DNA of 64,000 nucleotides from Saccharopolyspora spinosa NRRL 18395 (GTDB taxonomy: Bacteria; Actinomycetota; Actinomycetes; Mycobacteriales; Pseudonocardiaceae): contig NZ_GL877879.1 of the NCBI RefSeq assembly GCF_000194155.1, forward strand, positions 2,324,520 through 2,388,519, in the 5' to 3' direction. Shown in pieces: positions 33,538 to 41,700 of the stretch (position 1 is the first letter of the stretch; the number at the start of each line of letters is the position of its first letter). The notes under the pieces are model-generated. The model had not been told where the DNA came from, did no database searches, and saw only the letters and a list, made by a program, of their open reading frames with translations. A program made the position numbers and the translations under genes.

Positions 33538-34392
33538 ATGGCAAACCCGCCTCCACCGCTTGCGCGACGGATCGAACTCGGTGCGCTTCTGCGGACGTAC
33601 CGCGAACGCGCGAGCCTGGAGGTCGGGGAAGTCGCAGAGGCTCTCGGCTGGAGCTATGTCCAGAAGGTCGGGCTCATGGAGTCCGGAAAGAGGAAGCTCG
33701 CGCCCTTGGAACTCAACGCTCTGCTGGATCTCTACAAGCTGAGCGCACACGAACGAGAAAGAGTTATCGCTCTCGGCAAGGAAGCCCGCAAGCGTGATAC
33801 CGGCCCCGCGTTCGTTGCGGACTGGGCACAAACGTACGTCGCGCTCGAATCCGCAGCGTCGCACCTGAAGCTCTACCGGGAGGAGCTCGTCCCGGGCCTT
33901 CTGCAAACCGAGGAGTACGCGCGCACCATCCTCGAAGAAGGTGACGCCCTGACGGCACGTGAAATTGACCGCGCAGTCGCGCGTCGAGCCCAACGTCAGG
34001 AGAGGCTCGCCGAGTCCGACGCTCCGCGCGTCACCGTTGTCTTGAGTGAATCAGTGCTGCGTCGAGCTGTGGGTAGGGCAGCGGTGATGCGGGGGCAGAT
34101 CGACTACATCCACAAGCTGGCGAACCTGCCGAACTTCGACGTTCGCATCCTCCCGTTCTCGGTGGGCGCGCACCTGGCGCTCGGGACCTCGTTCACGCTG
34201 CTTCACCTGGGCGACCCAATGGTGACGTTCGCGTATGTCGAAGCCCTGACTGATTCCGATTTCTTTGATGGACCACCGCACACCGAGTTCTATACGCTGG
34301 CATTCGATCGGGCGCAGCGGGCGTCGCTGTCTTCCGCTGAGTCGCTGGGAATGCTCGATCGAGTCAAGTTCGAGCCCGATCCTCTGGAGTGA
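33538..34392 (+). CDS. XRE-family HTH regulator with DUF5753 domain
   Basis: A 284-residue regulator of the abundant actinobacterial type paired with DUF397 (Scr1 antitoxin-like group). Residues 12-75 are a Cro/C1 helix-turn-helix (LGALLRTYRERASLEVGEVA, then SYVQKVGLMESGKRKL). Residues about 100-275 are DUF5753 (SAASHLKLYREELVPGLLQT, EYARTIL, DVRILPFSVGAHLALGTSFT). It overlaps the DUF397 gene (GTGA). In Streptomyces such pairs influence development and antibiotic production; whether they are true toxin-antitoxin pairs is unsettled. It lies inside the accessory island between hemD and hemB. Confidence 0.9.
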   Translation: MANPPPPLARRIELGALLRTYRERASLEVGEVAEALGWSYVQKVGLMESGKRKLAPLELNALLDLYKLSAHERERVIALGKEARKRDTGPAFVADWAQTYVALESAASHLKLYREELVPGLLQTEEYARTILEEGDALTAREIDRAVARRAQRQERLAESDAPRVTVVLSESVLRRAVGRAAVMRGQIDYIHKLANLPNFDVRILPFSVGAHLALGTSFTLLHLGDPMVTFAYVEALTDSDFFDGPPHTEFYTLAFDRAQRASLSSAESLGMLDRVKFEPDPLE

Positions 34393-34604
34393 TCGAAGTG
34401 GTGCGTGCGTCCGAGCTTTCCGTCACATGGCGCAAGAGCAGCCGCAGCCAGAACGGGGCTGACAACTGCGTCGAGGTTGCGCGCTTATCCACCGCCACCG
34501 CTGTTCGGGACTCCAAGGACCCTGATGGTCCGGCGTTGGTCTTCGGGGCCGGTGTTTTCGGCGGTTTCCTCGACCGGATCAAGGCCGAGCGCTTCTCGAG
34601 CTGA
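34389..34604 (+). CDS. DUF397 domain-containing protein
   Basis: A 71-residue partner of the XRE-DUF5753 gene. Conserved DUF397 features are VTWRKSSRSQNGADNCVEVA (residues about 13-32), then VRDSKDPDGPALVFG. GTG 34389 overlaps the upstream stop as GTGA. It is small, cytosolic and without enzymatic motifs. Proteins of this group bind or modulate the paired regulator. One TTA Leu codon is present at 34485-34487. Confidence 0.9.
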   Translation: MIEVVRASELSVTWRKSSRSQNGADNCVEVARLSTATAVRDSKDPDGPALVFGAGVFGGFLDRIKAERFSS

Positions 34605-34681
34605 TCCCTCGGCTCGTGCGTTCTGTCGGGTCGTTACGCTCGTGGTGTCACCCCGCCGAGCCTGTTTGGGGAGCCGCCGTC

Positions 34682-35665
34682 ATGTACCCCTCGCACCGTC
34701 CGCGTCGACTTCGCCGCAACGCCGCGCTGCGCAGACTGGTTTCCGAGACTTCTGTGGAGCCCCGGCACTTGGTGCTGCCGATGTTCGTTCGCGAGGGCGT
34801 GACCGAGCCGGTGCCGATCCAGTCGATGCCCGGCGTCGTGCAGCACAGCCGCGACTCGCTGCGCAAGGCCGCCGTCGACGCCGTCAGAGCTGGTGTCGGC
34901 GGCCTGATGCTGTTCGGCGTGCCGACTACGCACGACGCCGAGGGTTCCGGCGCGGTCGACCCCGACGGCATCCTCAACGTCGCGCTGCGCGACCTGCGCC
35001 GCGAGCTCGGCGACGACACCGTGCTGATGGCCGACCTGTGCCTGGACGAGTTCACCGACCACGGGCACTGCGGCGTGCTGGACGAAGACGGCAACGTCGA
35101 CAACGACCGCACGCTGCAGATCTACGGCGAGATGGCCGTCGTGCAGGCCCAGTCCGGGGCGCACGTGGCCGCCCCCAGCGGCATGATGGACGGCCAGGTC
35201 GGCGTGATCCGCGATTCGCTGGACGCGACCGGCTTCGGCGACACCTCGATCCTGGCTTACTCCGCTAAGTACGCCTCCGCCTTCTACGGGCCGTTCCGCG
35301 ACGCGGTGGACTCGCAGCTCAAGGGCGACCGCAAGACCTACCAGCAGGACCCGGGCAACGGCCGGGAAGCGCTGCGCGAGGCGGACCTGGACCTCGCCGA
35401 GGGCGCCGACATGGTGATGGTCAAGCCCGCGATGTCCTACCTCGACGTGCTGCGGGACATCGCGGGCGTCGCCGACGTGCCGGTGGCCGCCTACCAGGTG
35501 TCCGGCGAGTACTCGATGATCGAGGCCGCCGTCGCCAACGGCTGGCTGGACCGGCAGCGCACCGTGCTGGAAACCCTGACCTCGATCCGGCGGGCCGGTG
35601 CCGACATCGTCCTGACCTACTGGGCGGTCGAGGCCGCGCGCTGGCTGCAGGGCGTGCGGGCATGA
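34682..35665 (+). CDS. hemB: Delta-aminolevulinic acid dehydratase (porphobilinogen synthase)
   Basis: Condenses two 5-aminolevulinates to porphobilinogen; 327 residues. Schiff-base lysines lie in AYSAKYASAFYGPFRDA and VMVKPAMSYLDVLRDI. The metal-site segment LCLDEFTDHGHCGVL keeps two of the three Cys of zinc enzymes, with Asp at the middle position, as in other actinobacterial HemB. ATG 34682 is used; the in-frame stretch back to 34616 is not conserved. It is normally next to hemD in actinobacteria but is separated here by 3.5 kb of island and a strong terminator, so it needs its own promoter in 34605-34681. It overlaps the next gene (ATGA). Confidence 0.96.
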   Translation: MYPSHRPRRLRRNAALRRLVSETSVEPRHLVLPMFVREGVTEPVPIQSMPGVVQHSRDSLRKAAVDAVRAGVGGLMLFGVPTTHDAEGSGAVDPDGILNVALRDLRRELGDDTVLMADLCLDEFTDHGHCGVLDEDGNVDNDRTLQIYGEMAVVQAQSGAHVAAPSGMMDGQVGVIRDSLDATGFGDTSILAYSAKYASAFYGPFRDAVDSQLKGDRKTYQQDPGNGREALREADLDLAEGADMVMVKPAMSYLDVLRDIAGVADVPVAAYQVSGEYSMIEAAVANGWLDRQRTVLETLTSIRRAGADIVLTYWAVEAARWLQGVRA

Positions 35666-36246
35666 CGGACCTGGGGCAACGGGTGGACGCGTTCGGCCGA
35701 CCGGTACCCGAGCCGGCTCCCACATCACCGCAGGCGCTGCTGGTGGCGCGGTGGCTGTGGATCGGGTCGGTGCTGATCGGCGTCGTGCAGGCGTTCATCC
35801 AGCTCGTCGACCGGCCCCAGCTGATCGCCGAGCTGCGCCAGCTTCAGCCGGGCATGTCGCAGATGGACCTGGAGGCCGCGGCCAACAGCGGGATCATGGT
35901 CACGTTCCTGCTCAAGGCGATGATCCTGTTGCTGTACGTGGTGCTGTCCCGGCGGATGCTGGAAGGCCGGAACTGGGCGCGCATCGTGCTCACCGTCTTC
36001 GGCGGCTTCGGGATCTTCAACGCCGTGCTCACCGTGCTCACCGTTTCGCTGGTCGGCACCGCGCTGATCCGCGAGCTCAGCGGTGTCGCCATCACCGGCG
36101 TGGACGTCGTGTTCTCGTTGGTCGTGATGCTCGTCGAGATCGCCGCGATCGTTTTCATGTACCGCCCGGACTCGAACCGGTTCTTCCGGGCGGTGCGGAA
36201 CCGGCGATCCGGTAACCCACCGGCAACGACCGGTAACGGTTGGTAA
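35662..36246 (+). CDS. Four-helix membrane protein, first of a local family
   Basis: A 194-residue membrane protein. After a short polar N terminus it has four predicted helices (LWIGSVLIGVVQAFIQLV, IMVTFLLKAMILLLYVVL, IVLTVFGGFGIFNAVLTVLT, VVFSLVVMLVEIAAIVFMY). Between helices 2 and 3 is the motif RRMLEGRNWARIVLTVFGGF, shared by the next three paralogues, and the C terminus reads RPDSNRFF. ATGA coupling to hemB matches the Rv0512-Rv0513 arrangement. No function is known. Confidence 0.82.
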   Translation: MTDLGQRVDAFGRPVPEPAPTSPQALLVARWLWIGSVLIGVVQAFIQLVDRPQLIAELRQLQPGMSQMDLEAAANSGIMVTFLLKAMILLLYVVLSRRMLEGRNWARIVLTVFGGFGIFNAVLTVLTVSLVGTALIRELSGVAITGVDVVFSLVVMLVEIAAIVFMYRPDSNRFFRAVRNRRSGNPPATTGNGW

Positions 36247-36289
36247 TAATTCCTGGACAATGGGCGTTGCGGTTCCTAACCTGGGCCAG

Positions 36290-36817
36290 GTGACGCCGCC
36301 GCAGGAACCCGAGCGCGACCCGTACTCCGCTCCGCAGGTGCCCGGCCACGGGCCGTGGCGGCCGAGCTCGATCAACAACGCCTTCTGGGCGGGGATCGCC
36401 AGCGTGGTGGTGGGCTTCGCGATGCTGGCGGCGGCTTTCCTGCTGGTGTCGGACGCCGAGCTGCAGTTGGTGCTGGAGGAGACCGCGGCGCAGGGCCAGC
36501 GGTTGACGATGGAGCAGGCACGCGGCATCTACTCCGTGGTGCTGGTGATGTTGACCGTCATCGTGGCCATCATCGCGGCGCTGTGGATCATGTTCCTGTT
36601 CTTCATGCGGCGCGGGCGGAACTGGGCGCGGATCGTGATCACGGTGGTCGGGGCCGTGTGGATCCTGCTCACCCTCCCGTCGATCGCCGGTGGCACGGCG
36701 GGCGGCATCGCGAGTGCGCTGCTCTCGGTGCTGCAGGTGCTGACCGTCGCGGCGACCATCGTCTTCGCCTATCTCGCACCGTCGAACCAGTACTTCCAAA
36801 CCGGTCGGCACCGGTGA
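36290..36817 (+). CDS. Four-helix membrane protein, paralogue 2
   Basis: A 175-residue protein with a Pro-rich N terminus (VTPPQEPERDPYSAPQVPG) and four helices. The family motif FFMRRGRNWARIVITVVGAV occurs between helices 2 and 3 and the C terminus is LAPSNQYFQTG. GTG 36290 is preferred over ATG 36260 because the paralogues begin VT-P-Q and a TAACCT -10-like hexamer (36277-36282) ends 7 bases before it, implying a leaderless message. Arose by tandem duplication with the flanking genes. Confidence 0.78.
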   Translation: MTPPQEPERDPYSAPQVPGHGPWRPSSINNAFWAGIASVVVGFAMLAAAFLLVSDAELQLVLEETAAQGQRLTMEQARGIYSVVLVMLTVIVAIIAALWIMFLFFMRRGRNWARIVITVVGAVWILLTLPSIAGGTAGGIASALLSVLQVLTVAATIVFAYLAPSNQYFQTGRHR

Positions 36818-36890
36818 CCGCGGCCCCTTCTTCGGCCGGATGTCGGGCATTACGGCGAGTCGGAATGCTCCGCTGTACTACGGTTTCCGG

Positions 36891-37448
36891 GTGACAGTGC
36901 CCCAGAACCCCTGGCAGCAGGGCCAGAATCCCCAGCAGTTCGCGCCGCACGCGGGCTATCCGCAGCAGGTTCCCGCCGGGAAGCCGCGCGTGCCCGGCAC
37001 CGTGGGTTTCGCCAGCGTCGTCGGGCTCGTGATGCCGCCGCTGTCCGCGGCGCTGAGCGTTCTCAACTTCGTGATCATGATCGTCATGTTCGGCAAGTAC
37101 ATCTCGGACATTTGGTCCGCCCTCCTCACCAACATGATCTTCGTCGGCATCGCAGTGGTGTCCGCGGTCCTCTGGATCGTTTTCTCGCTGCTGATGCGGC
37201 GCGGGCGCGGTTGGGCCCGGACCGTGCTGGTGGTCATGTCTGCGATCTGGCTGATCTACACCATCTACTCGATCGCCTCGTTCCTGGTCGCCGTCGGCGG
37301 GAACTTCGGGCCCGTCTTCAGTAGTCCCTCGGCGATCATCGGCCTGGTCCAGATGTTCATCATCGTCCCGATCACGACGGTGCTCTTCATCGTCCTCGTG
37401 TTCCTGAAGCCGTCGAACGACTACTTCAAGGCCGCGCGGGGCAGGTGA
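36891..37448 (+). CDS. Four-helix membrane protein, paralogue 3
   Basis: A 185-residue protein starting VTVPQNPWQQGQNPQQF, an N terminus nearly repeated in the next two copies. Four helices follow, with LLMRRGRGWARTVLVVMSAI between helices 2 and 3 and VFLKPSNDYFKAARGR at the end. GTG 36891 follows a TACTAC -10-like element with no Shine-Dalgarno. The sequence after its stop (GTGAGTTCGCGCAAACC) is repeated after the relic at 37665, marking the duplication unit. Confidence 0.78.
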   Translation: MTVPQNPWQQGQNPQQFAPHAGYPQQVPAGKPRVPGTVGFASVVGLVMPPLSAALSVLNFVIMIVMFGKYISDIWSALLTNMIFVGIAVVSAVLWIVFSLLMRRGRGWARTVLVVMSAIWLIYTIYSIASFLVAVGGNFGPVFSSPSAIIGLVQMFIIVPITTVLFIVLVFLKPSNDYFKAARGR

Positions 37449-37526
37449 GTTCGCGCAAACCGAGGCGGTGCCCGGACGTCGGCTATGTCGGCCAGCCGAG
37501 CCGATCACTCGTGGTCCGGTCGGCGG

Positions 37527-37665
37527 GTGACTTCGTCCCGGAACCCTTGGCAGCGGGGGCCGAATCCGCAGCTTCTCCCGTCGCAGCGCGGCTACCAGGT
37601 CACGATCCAGGTGTTCCTGGAACCGTTGAACGACTACATCGAACTGTGCGGTGCAGGTGAGTTTG
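37527..37665 (+). pseudogene. Internally deleted relic of a fourth paralogue
   Basis: GTG 37527 begins VTSSRNPWQRGPNPQLL, a degraded copy of the VTxPQNPWQQG start. About 20 codons later the sequence jumps to VFLEPLNDYIELCGAG, a degraded copy of the family C terminus VFLKPSNDYFKAARG, followed by a copy of the intergenic GTGAGTTTGCGCAACC. All four helices are missing. The stop has also gone, so the frame runs on into the next gene. Confidence 0.75.
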
Positions 37666-37712
37666 CGCAACCAAGTAGACAGCGACTCCGCCCTGTTCAT
37701 ACTGTTTGCCGC

Positions 37713-38384
37713 GTGACTTCACCGCAAAATCCTTGGCAACAAGGTGGGTACCCGCAGGGCGGGACTCCATCCGGCGGTTTTCCGCAGCAATACCCGCAGG
37801 GCGGGTATTCGCAGTATCCGCAGTCGAATCCGTTCGCGGCGCCGCCGGTTCCGGCGCAGGAGCTGAGCGCGTTCCAGCGGCCGATCACCGTGGAGATCGC
37901 GTTCTGGATCGCGATCGTCGTGCCGCTGCTGGCCACGGTGCTGTCCGTGGTGAGCTACCTGCTGCTGCAGGGCTTTGTGAACGACTCCATCGCCGGCAGC
38001 ATGGGCGACCCGGATCTCGACCAGCAGATCTCGTCCGTCGCCAACGGGGTCATGCTGTTCTTCTTCGTCTTCATCACGATCATCTACCTGGTCCTGACCG
38101 GGTTGTGGATCCTCTTCGGCTTCAAGATGCGGGCCGGGAAGAACTGGGCGCGGATCACGCTCACGGTGCTCGCGGGCCTCTGGATGCTGTCCGGCGTCAT
38201 CGCGCTGATCCAGGGCGGCAGCATGACGATGTCCGGTGACCTGGAAGGCGCGAACCTGCCCAGCTCGTACTTCGCGTTGTCCTACAGCCAGACCGGGCTG
38301 GGCCTGGTGGGGATGATCGTGTTCCTCGCGTTGGCCTACCTGAAGCCGTCGAACTGGTACTTCAAGGCGGCGAGCCGGTTCTGA
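37713..38384 (+). CDS. Four-helix membrane protein, paralogue 4
   Basis: A 223-residue protein. The N terminus VTSPQNPWQQGGYPQGG is followed by a Gly/Tyr/Pro/Gln-rich repeat (QYPQGGYSQYPQ) of about 50 residues, then four helices with FKMRAGKNWARITLTVLAGL between helices 2 and 3 and YLKPSNWYFKAASRF at the end. GTG 37713 lies 9 bases after CATACT, a -10-like box, suggesting leaderless translation. The open frame extends upstream only through the relic copy. It overlaps the next gene by one base (TGATG). Confidence 0.8.
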   Translation: MTSPQNPWQQGGYPQGGTPSGGFPQQYPQGGYSQYPQSNPFAAPPVPAQELSAFQRPITVEIAFWIAIVVPLLATVLSVVSYLLLQGFVNDSIAGSMGDPDLDQQISSVANGVMLFFFVFITIIYLVLTGLWILFGFKMRAGKNWARITLTVLAGLWMLSGVIALIQGGSMTMSGDLEGANLPSSYFALSYSQTGLGLVGMIVFLALAYLKPSNWYFKAASRF

Positions 38385-38803
38385 TGGATTCGCCGCGACC
38401 GCTGCGCTACGCCATCGTCCTGTGGTGGGTGGTGGCGCTCGTGCTCGCGTGGCAGACGGCGTTGATGTGGTTCGGGCGCACCGAACTGGCGGGACGGATG
38501 ATCGAGCGGCGCCAGGCCACACCGGCGGACGCGGTCGAGCGCACGCAGCAACTACTCGTGATGAACACCGGGATCGCCGCGGTGTTGGTGGCGGCCTACC
38601 TGGTGTTGGGGGCGCTGCTGTTCAAACGGCGCCCCTGGGCCCGCGCCGTGCTGTCGGCGTTCGCACTGCTGCACCTGGTGATGCTGCTGGGCACCGGGGC
38701 GGTGCTCAGCGTGAACGTGGTCCTGCTCATCCTGGGCGCCTTCGCCGCGGTGCTGATGTGGTGGCGTTCGAGCACGGACTGGCTGACGGGTGAGCATGAC
38801 TGA
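38384..38803 (+). CDS. Small four-helix membrane protein
   Basis: A 139-residue protein, coupled to the preceding paralogue by TGATG. It has hydrophobic helices at about residues 10-28, 55-75, 80-100 and 105-122 and the motif LFKRRPWARAVLSAFALL between helices 2 and 3, a distant echo of the R-x-WAR motif of its neighbours, so it is probably a divergent member. No function known. Confidence 0.75.
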   Translation: MDSPRPLRYAIVLWWVVALVLAWQTALMWFGRTELAGRMIERRQATPADAVERTQQLLVMNTGIAAVLVAAYLVLGALLFKRRPWARAVLSAFALLHLVMLLGTGAVLSVNVVLLILGAFAAVLMWWRSSTDWLTGEHD

Positions 38804-39230
38804 ACTGGTGCTGTATTCGGAGCGCGGCAGCAGCTGGTGGCCGGTGCTGTGGGGACCGGTGTTCGCGCTGCTCGGGTTCGGCGTCGAGGCGTTGACACCG
38901 GGCCCGGTGAACGCGGCGACGTGGCTGCTAGTCGGCGGTGTGCTCGCGGCCGCCGCCGCGATCTGGGTGTACGGCCGCCGCCGACTGGTTTCGGTGCGGC
39001 TGACGCCGGCGGAGCTGGTGCAGGGGCGGGAAGAGCTCGCGGTCAGCCGCATCGCGGCGGTCACCGATGTAGGAGCGTCCGTGGGGGCCCGAGTGCTCGG
39101 CGGGAGCTGGACGATCCCGAAGGGAACGGGTGAGGTGCCGTTGCGGCTCGAACCCGACGAAGTGGTCCTGGCCTGGGCGAAGGACCCCGAAGCCCTGTCG
39201 GCGGCCCTGGCCCGCCTGGTGGAGGAGTAG
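38796..39230 (+). CDS. Membrane protein with two helices and a PH-like tail (DUF3093-like?)
   Basis: A 144-residue protein overlapping the previous gene by 8 bases. Two helices (WPVLWGPVFALLGFGVEAL and WLLVGGVLAAAAAIWVYG) are followed by a beta-rich soluble part (RRLVSVRLTPAELVQGREEL ... EVPLRLEPDEVVLAWAKDP). The layout resembles DUF3093 or bacterial PH-domain membrane proteins, but I cannot assign a family firmly. GTG 38790 is an alternative start. Confidence 0.65.
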   Translation: MTELVLYSERGSSWWPVLWGPVFALLGFGVEALTPGPVNAATWLLVGGVLAAAAAIWVYGRRRLVSVRLTPAELVQGREELAVSRIAAVTDVGASVGARVLGGSWTIPKGTGEVPLRLEPDEVVLAWAKDPEALSAALARLVEE

Positions 39231-39315
39231 TCGCTCACGGCTCTGCTCGGTGGTTGGAGTAGTGCTTGCTCGGTTGTATGCGGTGTGCACGGTGAGTCGT
39301 GAGACGCTTCTTCGC

Positions 39316-39684
39316 GTGACGACTCCGGAACCGTGGCCTGCCGACGGGCCGAAACTCACCGTCGACACCGAAAGCGCCGAGCACGCCGACGAACCAATCC
39401 GTTCGGCCGGACTGAACCAGCCGTGGCGGGCCGCCGTGGCCGGGATCGAGCTCGTCGTTGCCGTGGTGCTGCTGCTCGTAGGTTGGTGGGCGTGGCAGCG
39501 CGGGACGGTGACGATCTACCTGCCGGGTCCGCAAGGCGCCGTCGACGTCGTCACCAGGTCGATCGGGAGCTGGCTGGGCACCTCCGTGGGCGCGGTGACA
39601 ATGGCCGGGTTGCTGCTGCTCGACGCGATCCGGCAGTTGGTGCTGGCGTCGCGGGCCCGTCGCCGGGAGTCCAACGGGGTGTGA
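39316..39684 (+). CDS. Hypothetical two-helix membrane protein
   Basis: A 122-residue protein starting VTTPEPWPADGPKL, then a polar stretch and two transmembrane helices (AGIELVVAVVLLLVGWWAW and VGAVTMAGLLLLDAIRQLVL) joined by an extracytoplasmic loop, ending in basic RARRRE. No family recognised. GTG 39316 is the best start; upstream in-frame sequence lies inside the previous gene. It stands just before hemL, roughly where Rv0523c-region genes lie in mycobacteria. Confidence 0.6.
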   Translation: MTTPEPWPADGPKLTVDTESAEHADEPIRSAGLNQPWRAAVAGIELVVAVVLLLVGWWAWQRGTVTIYLPGPQGAVDVVTRSIGSWLGTSVGAVTMAGLLLLDAIRQLVLASRARRRESNGV

Positions 39685-39718
39685 CCGGTCACTGCGCCGC
39701 GCCTGTCAGACTGGGGAC

Positions 39719-41068
39719 GTGACAGCTCCTGCGAACCCCGCATCGAATTCGAACGACGATCCGGCTCCGCGGTCGCGGAAGCTGTTCGAGCGCGCACTCG
39801 CGGTGACGCCGGGCGGCGTGAACTCGCCGGTCCGGGCGTTCCACTCGGTAGGCGGCACACCGCGCTTCATGGTCCGCGGCGAAGGCGCCTACCTGTGGGA
39901 CGCCGACGACAACCGGTACGTCGACCTGGTGTCCTCCTGGGGGCCGATGATCAACGGCCACGCGCACCCCGACGTGGTTCGGGCGGCGCAGGAGGCCGCT
40001 TCGCACGGGCTTTCCTTCGGCACGCCGGGCGCCGGTGAGATCGACCTCGCCCAGGAGATCATCGACCGCGTCGAACCGGTCCAGCAGGTCCGGCTGGTCA
40101 ACTCCGGCACCGAGGCGACGATGAGCGCCGTCCGGCTGGCCCGCGGGTTCACCGGCCGCCAGAAGATCGTCAAGTTCGCTGGCTGCTACCACGGCCACGT
40201 CGACGCGCTGCTGGCCAGCGCCGGCTCCGGGGTCGCCACCCTTGGGCTGCCGACGTCGCCGGGCGTCACCGGTGCCCAGGCGGCGGACACCATCGTGCTG
40301 CCCTACAACGACCTCGAAGCCGTGCGGCAGGTCTTCGCCGAGCAGGGCGACCAGATCGCCTGCGTGATCACCGAGGCCGCGGCGGGCAACATGGGCGCGG
40401 TCGCGCCGCTGCCCGGTTTCAACGCTGGGCTGCGGGAGCTCACCAGCGCCGCCGGGGCGCTGCTGATCATGGACGAGGTCATGACCGGTTTCCGCGTTTC
40501 CGCGGCCGGTTGGTTCGGCATCGACGGCATCGCCGGTGACCTCTACACGTTCGGCAAGGTGATGTCCGGCGGGCTGCCCGCGGCGGCCTTCGGCGGACGT
40601 GCCGACGTCATGGCCCGTCTCGCCCCGTCCGGGCCGGTGTACCAGGCGGGAACGCTGTCCGGGAACCCGGTCGCTGTCGCCGCCGGGCTGGCCAACCTGC
40701 GTGCCGCCGACGCCGAGGTCTATGCGGCGCTGGACCGCAACAGCAAACGGCTCGGCGAACTGCTCGGCGCGGCGCTGACTGCGGAAGGCGTGCCGCACCA
40801 GGTCGGATACGCCGCGAACATGGTCAGTGTCTTCTTCAGCGAGACCCCGGTGCACAACTACGAACAGGCGCAGGCCCAGCAGGTCTGGCGGTTCCCCGCC
40901 TTCTTCCACGAGCTGCTCCGGCGCGGTGTGTACGCGCCGCCGAGCGCGTTCGAGTCCTGGTTCGTCAACGCGGCGATGGACGAGGCGGCATTCGGGGCGA
41001 TTGCCGAAGCTCTGCCGCACGCCGCCCGGGCCGCCGCCGCGGCCACCGCCCCGGAGGCACGCGCATGA
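39719..41068 (+). CDS. hemL: Glutamate-1-semialdehyde 2,1-aminomutase
   Basis: PLP enzyme converting glutamate-1-semialdehyde (HemA product) to 5-aminolevulinate (HemB substrate); 449 residues. Diagnostic blocks are VTPGGVNSPVRAFHSVGGTP, DLVSSWGPMINGHAHP, VNSGTEATMSAVRLARGFTG and LLIMDEVMTGFRVS. The PLP Lys is in YTFGKVMSGGLPAAAFGG (about residue 280). GTG 39719 starts VTAPANPAS. It overlaps the phosphatase gene (ATGA) and begins the run hemL, phosphatase, tlpA that continues to the cytochrome c genes, the same order as Rv0524-Rv0529. Confidence 0.97.
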   Translation: MTAPANPASNSNDDPAPRSRKLFERALAVTPGGVNSPVRAFHSVGGTPRFMVRGEGAYLWDADDNRYVDLVSSWGPMINGHAHPDVVRAAQEAASHGLSFGTPGAGEIDLAQEIIDRVEPVQQVRLVNSGTEATMSAVRLARGFTGRQKIVKFAGCYHGHVDALLASAGSGVATLGLPTSPGVTGAQAADTIVLPYNDLEAVRQVFAEQGDQIACVITEAAAGNMGAVAPLPGFNAGLRELTSAAGALLIMDEVMTGFRVSAAGWFGIDGIAGDLYTFGKVMSGGLPAAAFGGRADVMARLAPSGPVYQAGTLSGNPVAVAAGLANLRAADAEVYAALDRNSKRLGELLGAALTAEGVPHQVGYAANMVSVFFSETPVHNYEQAQAQQVWRFPAFFHELLRRGVYAPPSAFESWFVNAAMDEAAFGAIAEALPHAARAAAAATAPEARA

Positions 41069-41700
41069 CCGGCGAGAAGACCGTGGTGCACTTCCTGCGC
41101 CACGGCGAAGTGCACAACCCCGACGGAGTCCTCTACGGCCGCCTGCCGGGCTACCGGTTGTCGGACCGGGGAGAACAGCAGGCCAAGATCGTCGCGGAGT
41201 TCCTGACCGGGCGCGAGGTCACGCACGTCGGCGCTTCGCCGCTGCAGCGCGCGCAGCAGACGGCAATGCCGATCAGCGCGGCGTTCCAGCTCGACGTGGC
41301 CACCGACGAGCGGCTCATCGAGGCCGGCAACCGCTTCGAAGGCCTGAAGGTGTCGGTCGGGGACGGCGCGCTGCGGTCGCCGAAGCACTGGCCGAAGCTG
41401 TGGAACCCGCTGCGTCCGTCGTGGGGCGAGCCGTACCTGCAGATCGCGCACCGCATGCTGGGCGCGGCGCACCGGGCCCGGGCGGCCGCCGCCGGTCACG
41501 AGGCGGTGTGCGTTTCTCACCAGCTGCCGATCTGGACGCTGCGCCGCTTCCTGGAAGGCAAGCCGATGTGGCACGACCCGCGGCGGCGGCAGTGCTCGCT
41601 GGCATCGCTGACGAGCCTGGTGTTCCGCGGCGAAGAACTGGTGCGGATCGCTTACGTCGAACCGGCCGGGGAAACCGATCCGAAGGTGACGGGGGCATGA
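41065..41700 (+). CDS. Histidine phosphatase family protein (Rv0525-like)
   Basis: Phosphoglycerate-mutase-like phosphatase of 211 residues. The catalytic motif is VVHFLRHGEVHNPDGVLYGR (RHG at about residues 13-15), with ASPLQRAQQTAMPI and the second His in AVCVSHQLPIWTLRRFL. The glutamate/acid position is in DERLIEAGNRFEGLK. Overlaps at both ends (ATGA) with hemL and the TlpA gene. Consistent placement in heme/cytochrome c operons of actinobacteria suggests a link to that pathway, but the substrate is unknown. Confidence 0.92.
   Translation: MTGEKTVVHFLRHGEVHNPDGVLYGRLPGYRLSDRGEQQAKIVAEFLTGREVTHVGASPLQRAQQTAMPISAAFQLDVATDERLIEAGNRFEGLKVSVGDGALRSPKHWPKLWNPLRPSWGEPYLQIAHRMLGAAHRARAAAAGHEAVCVSHQLPIWTLRRFLEGKPMWHDPRRRQCSLASLTSLVFRGEELVRIAYVEPAGETDPKVTGA

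Noticed and set aside
34485..34487. TTA codon in the DUF397 gene as a sign of bldA-dependent control
   Set aside because: TTA codons also occur in menD and in the DUF4349 gene of this window, so they are not restricted to accessory or developmental genes here.
35030..35075. Mixed Cys/Asp metal site in HemB as a novelty
   Set aside because: The same LDEFTDHGHCG arrangement occurs in other actinobacterial HemB proteins, so it is a lineage trait.
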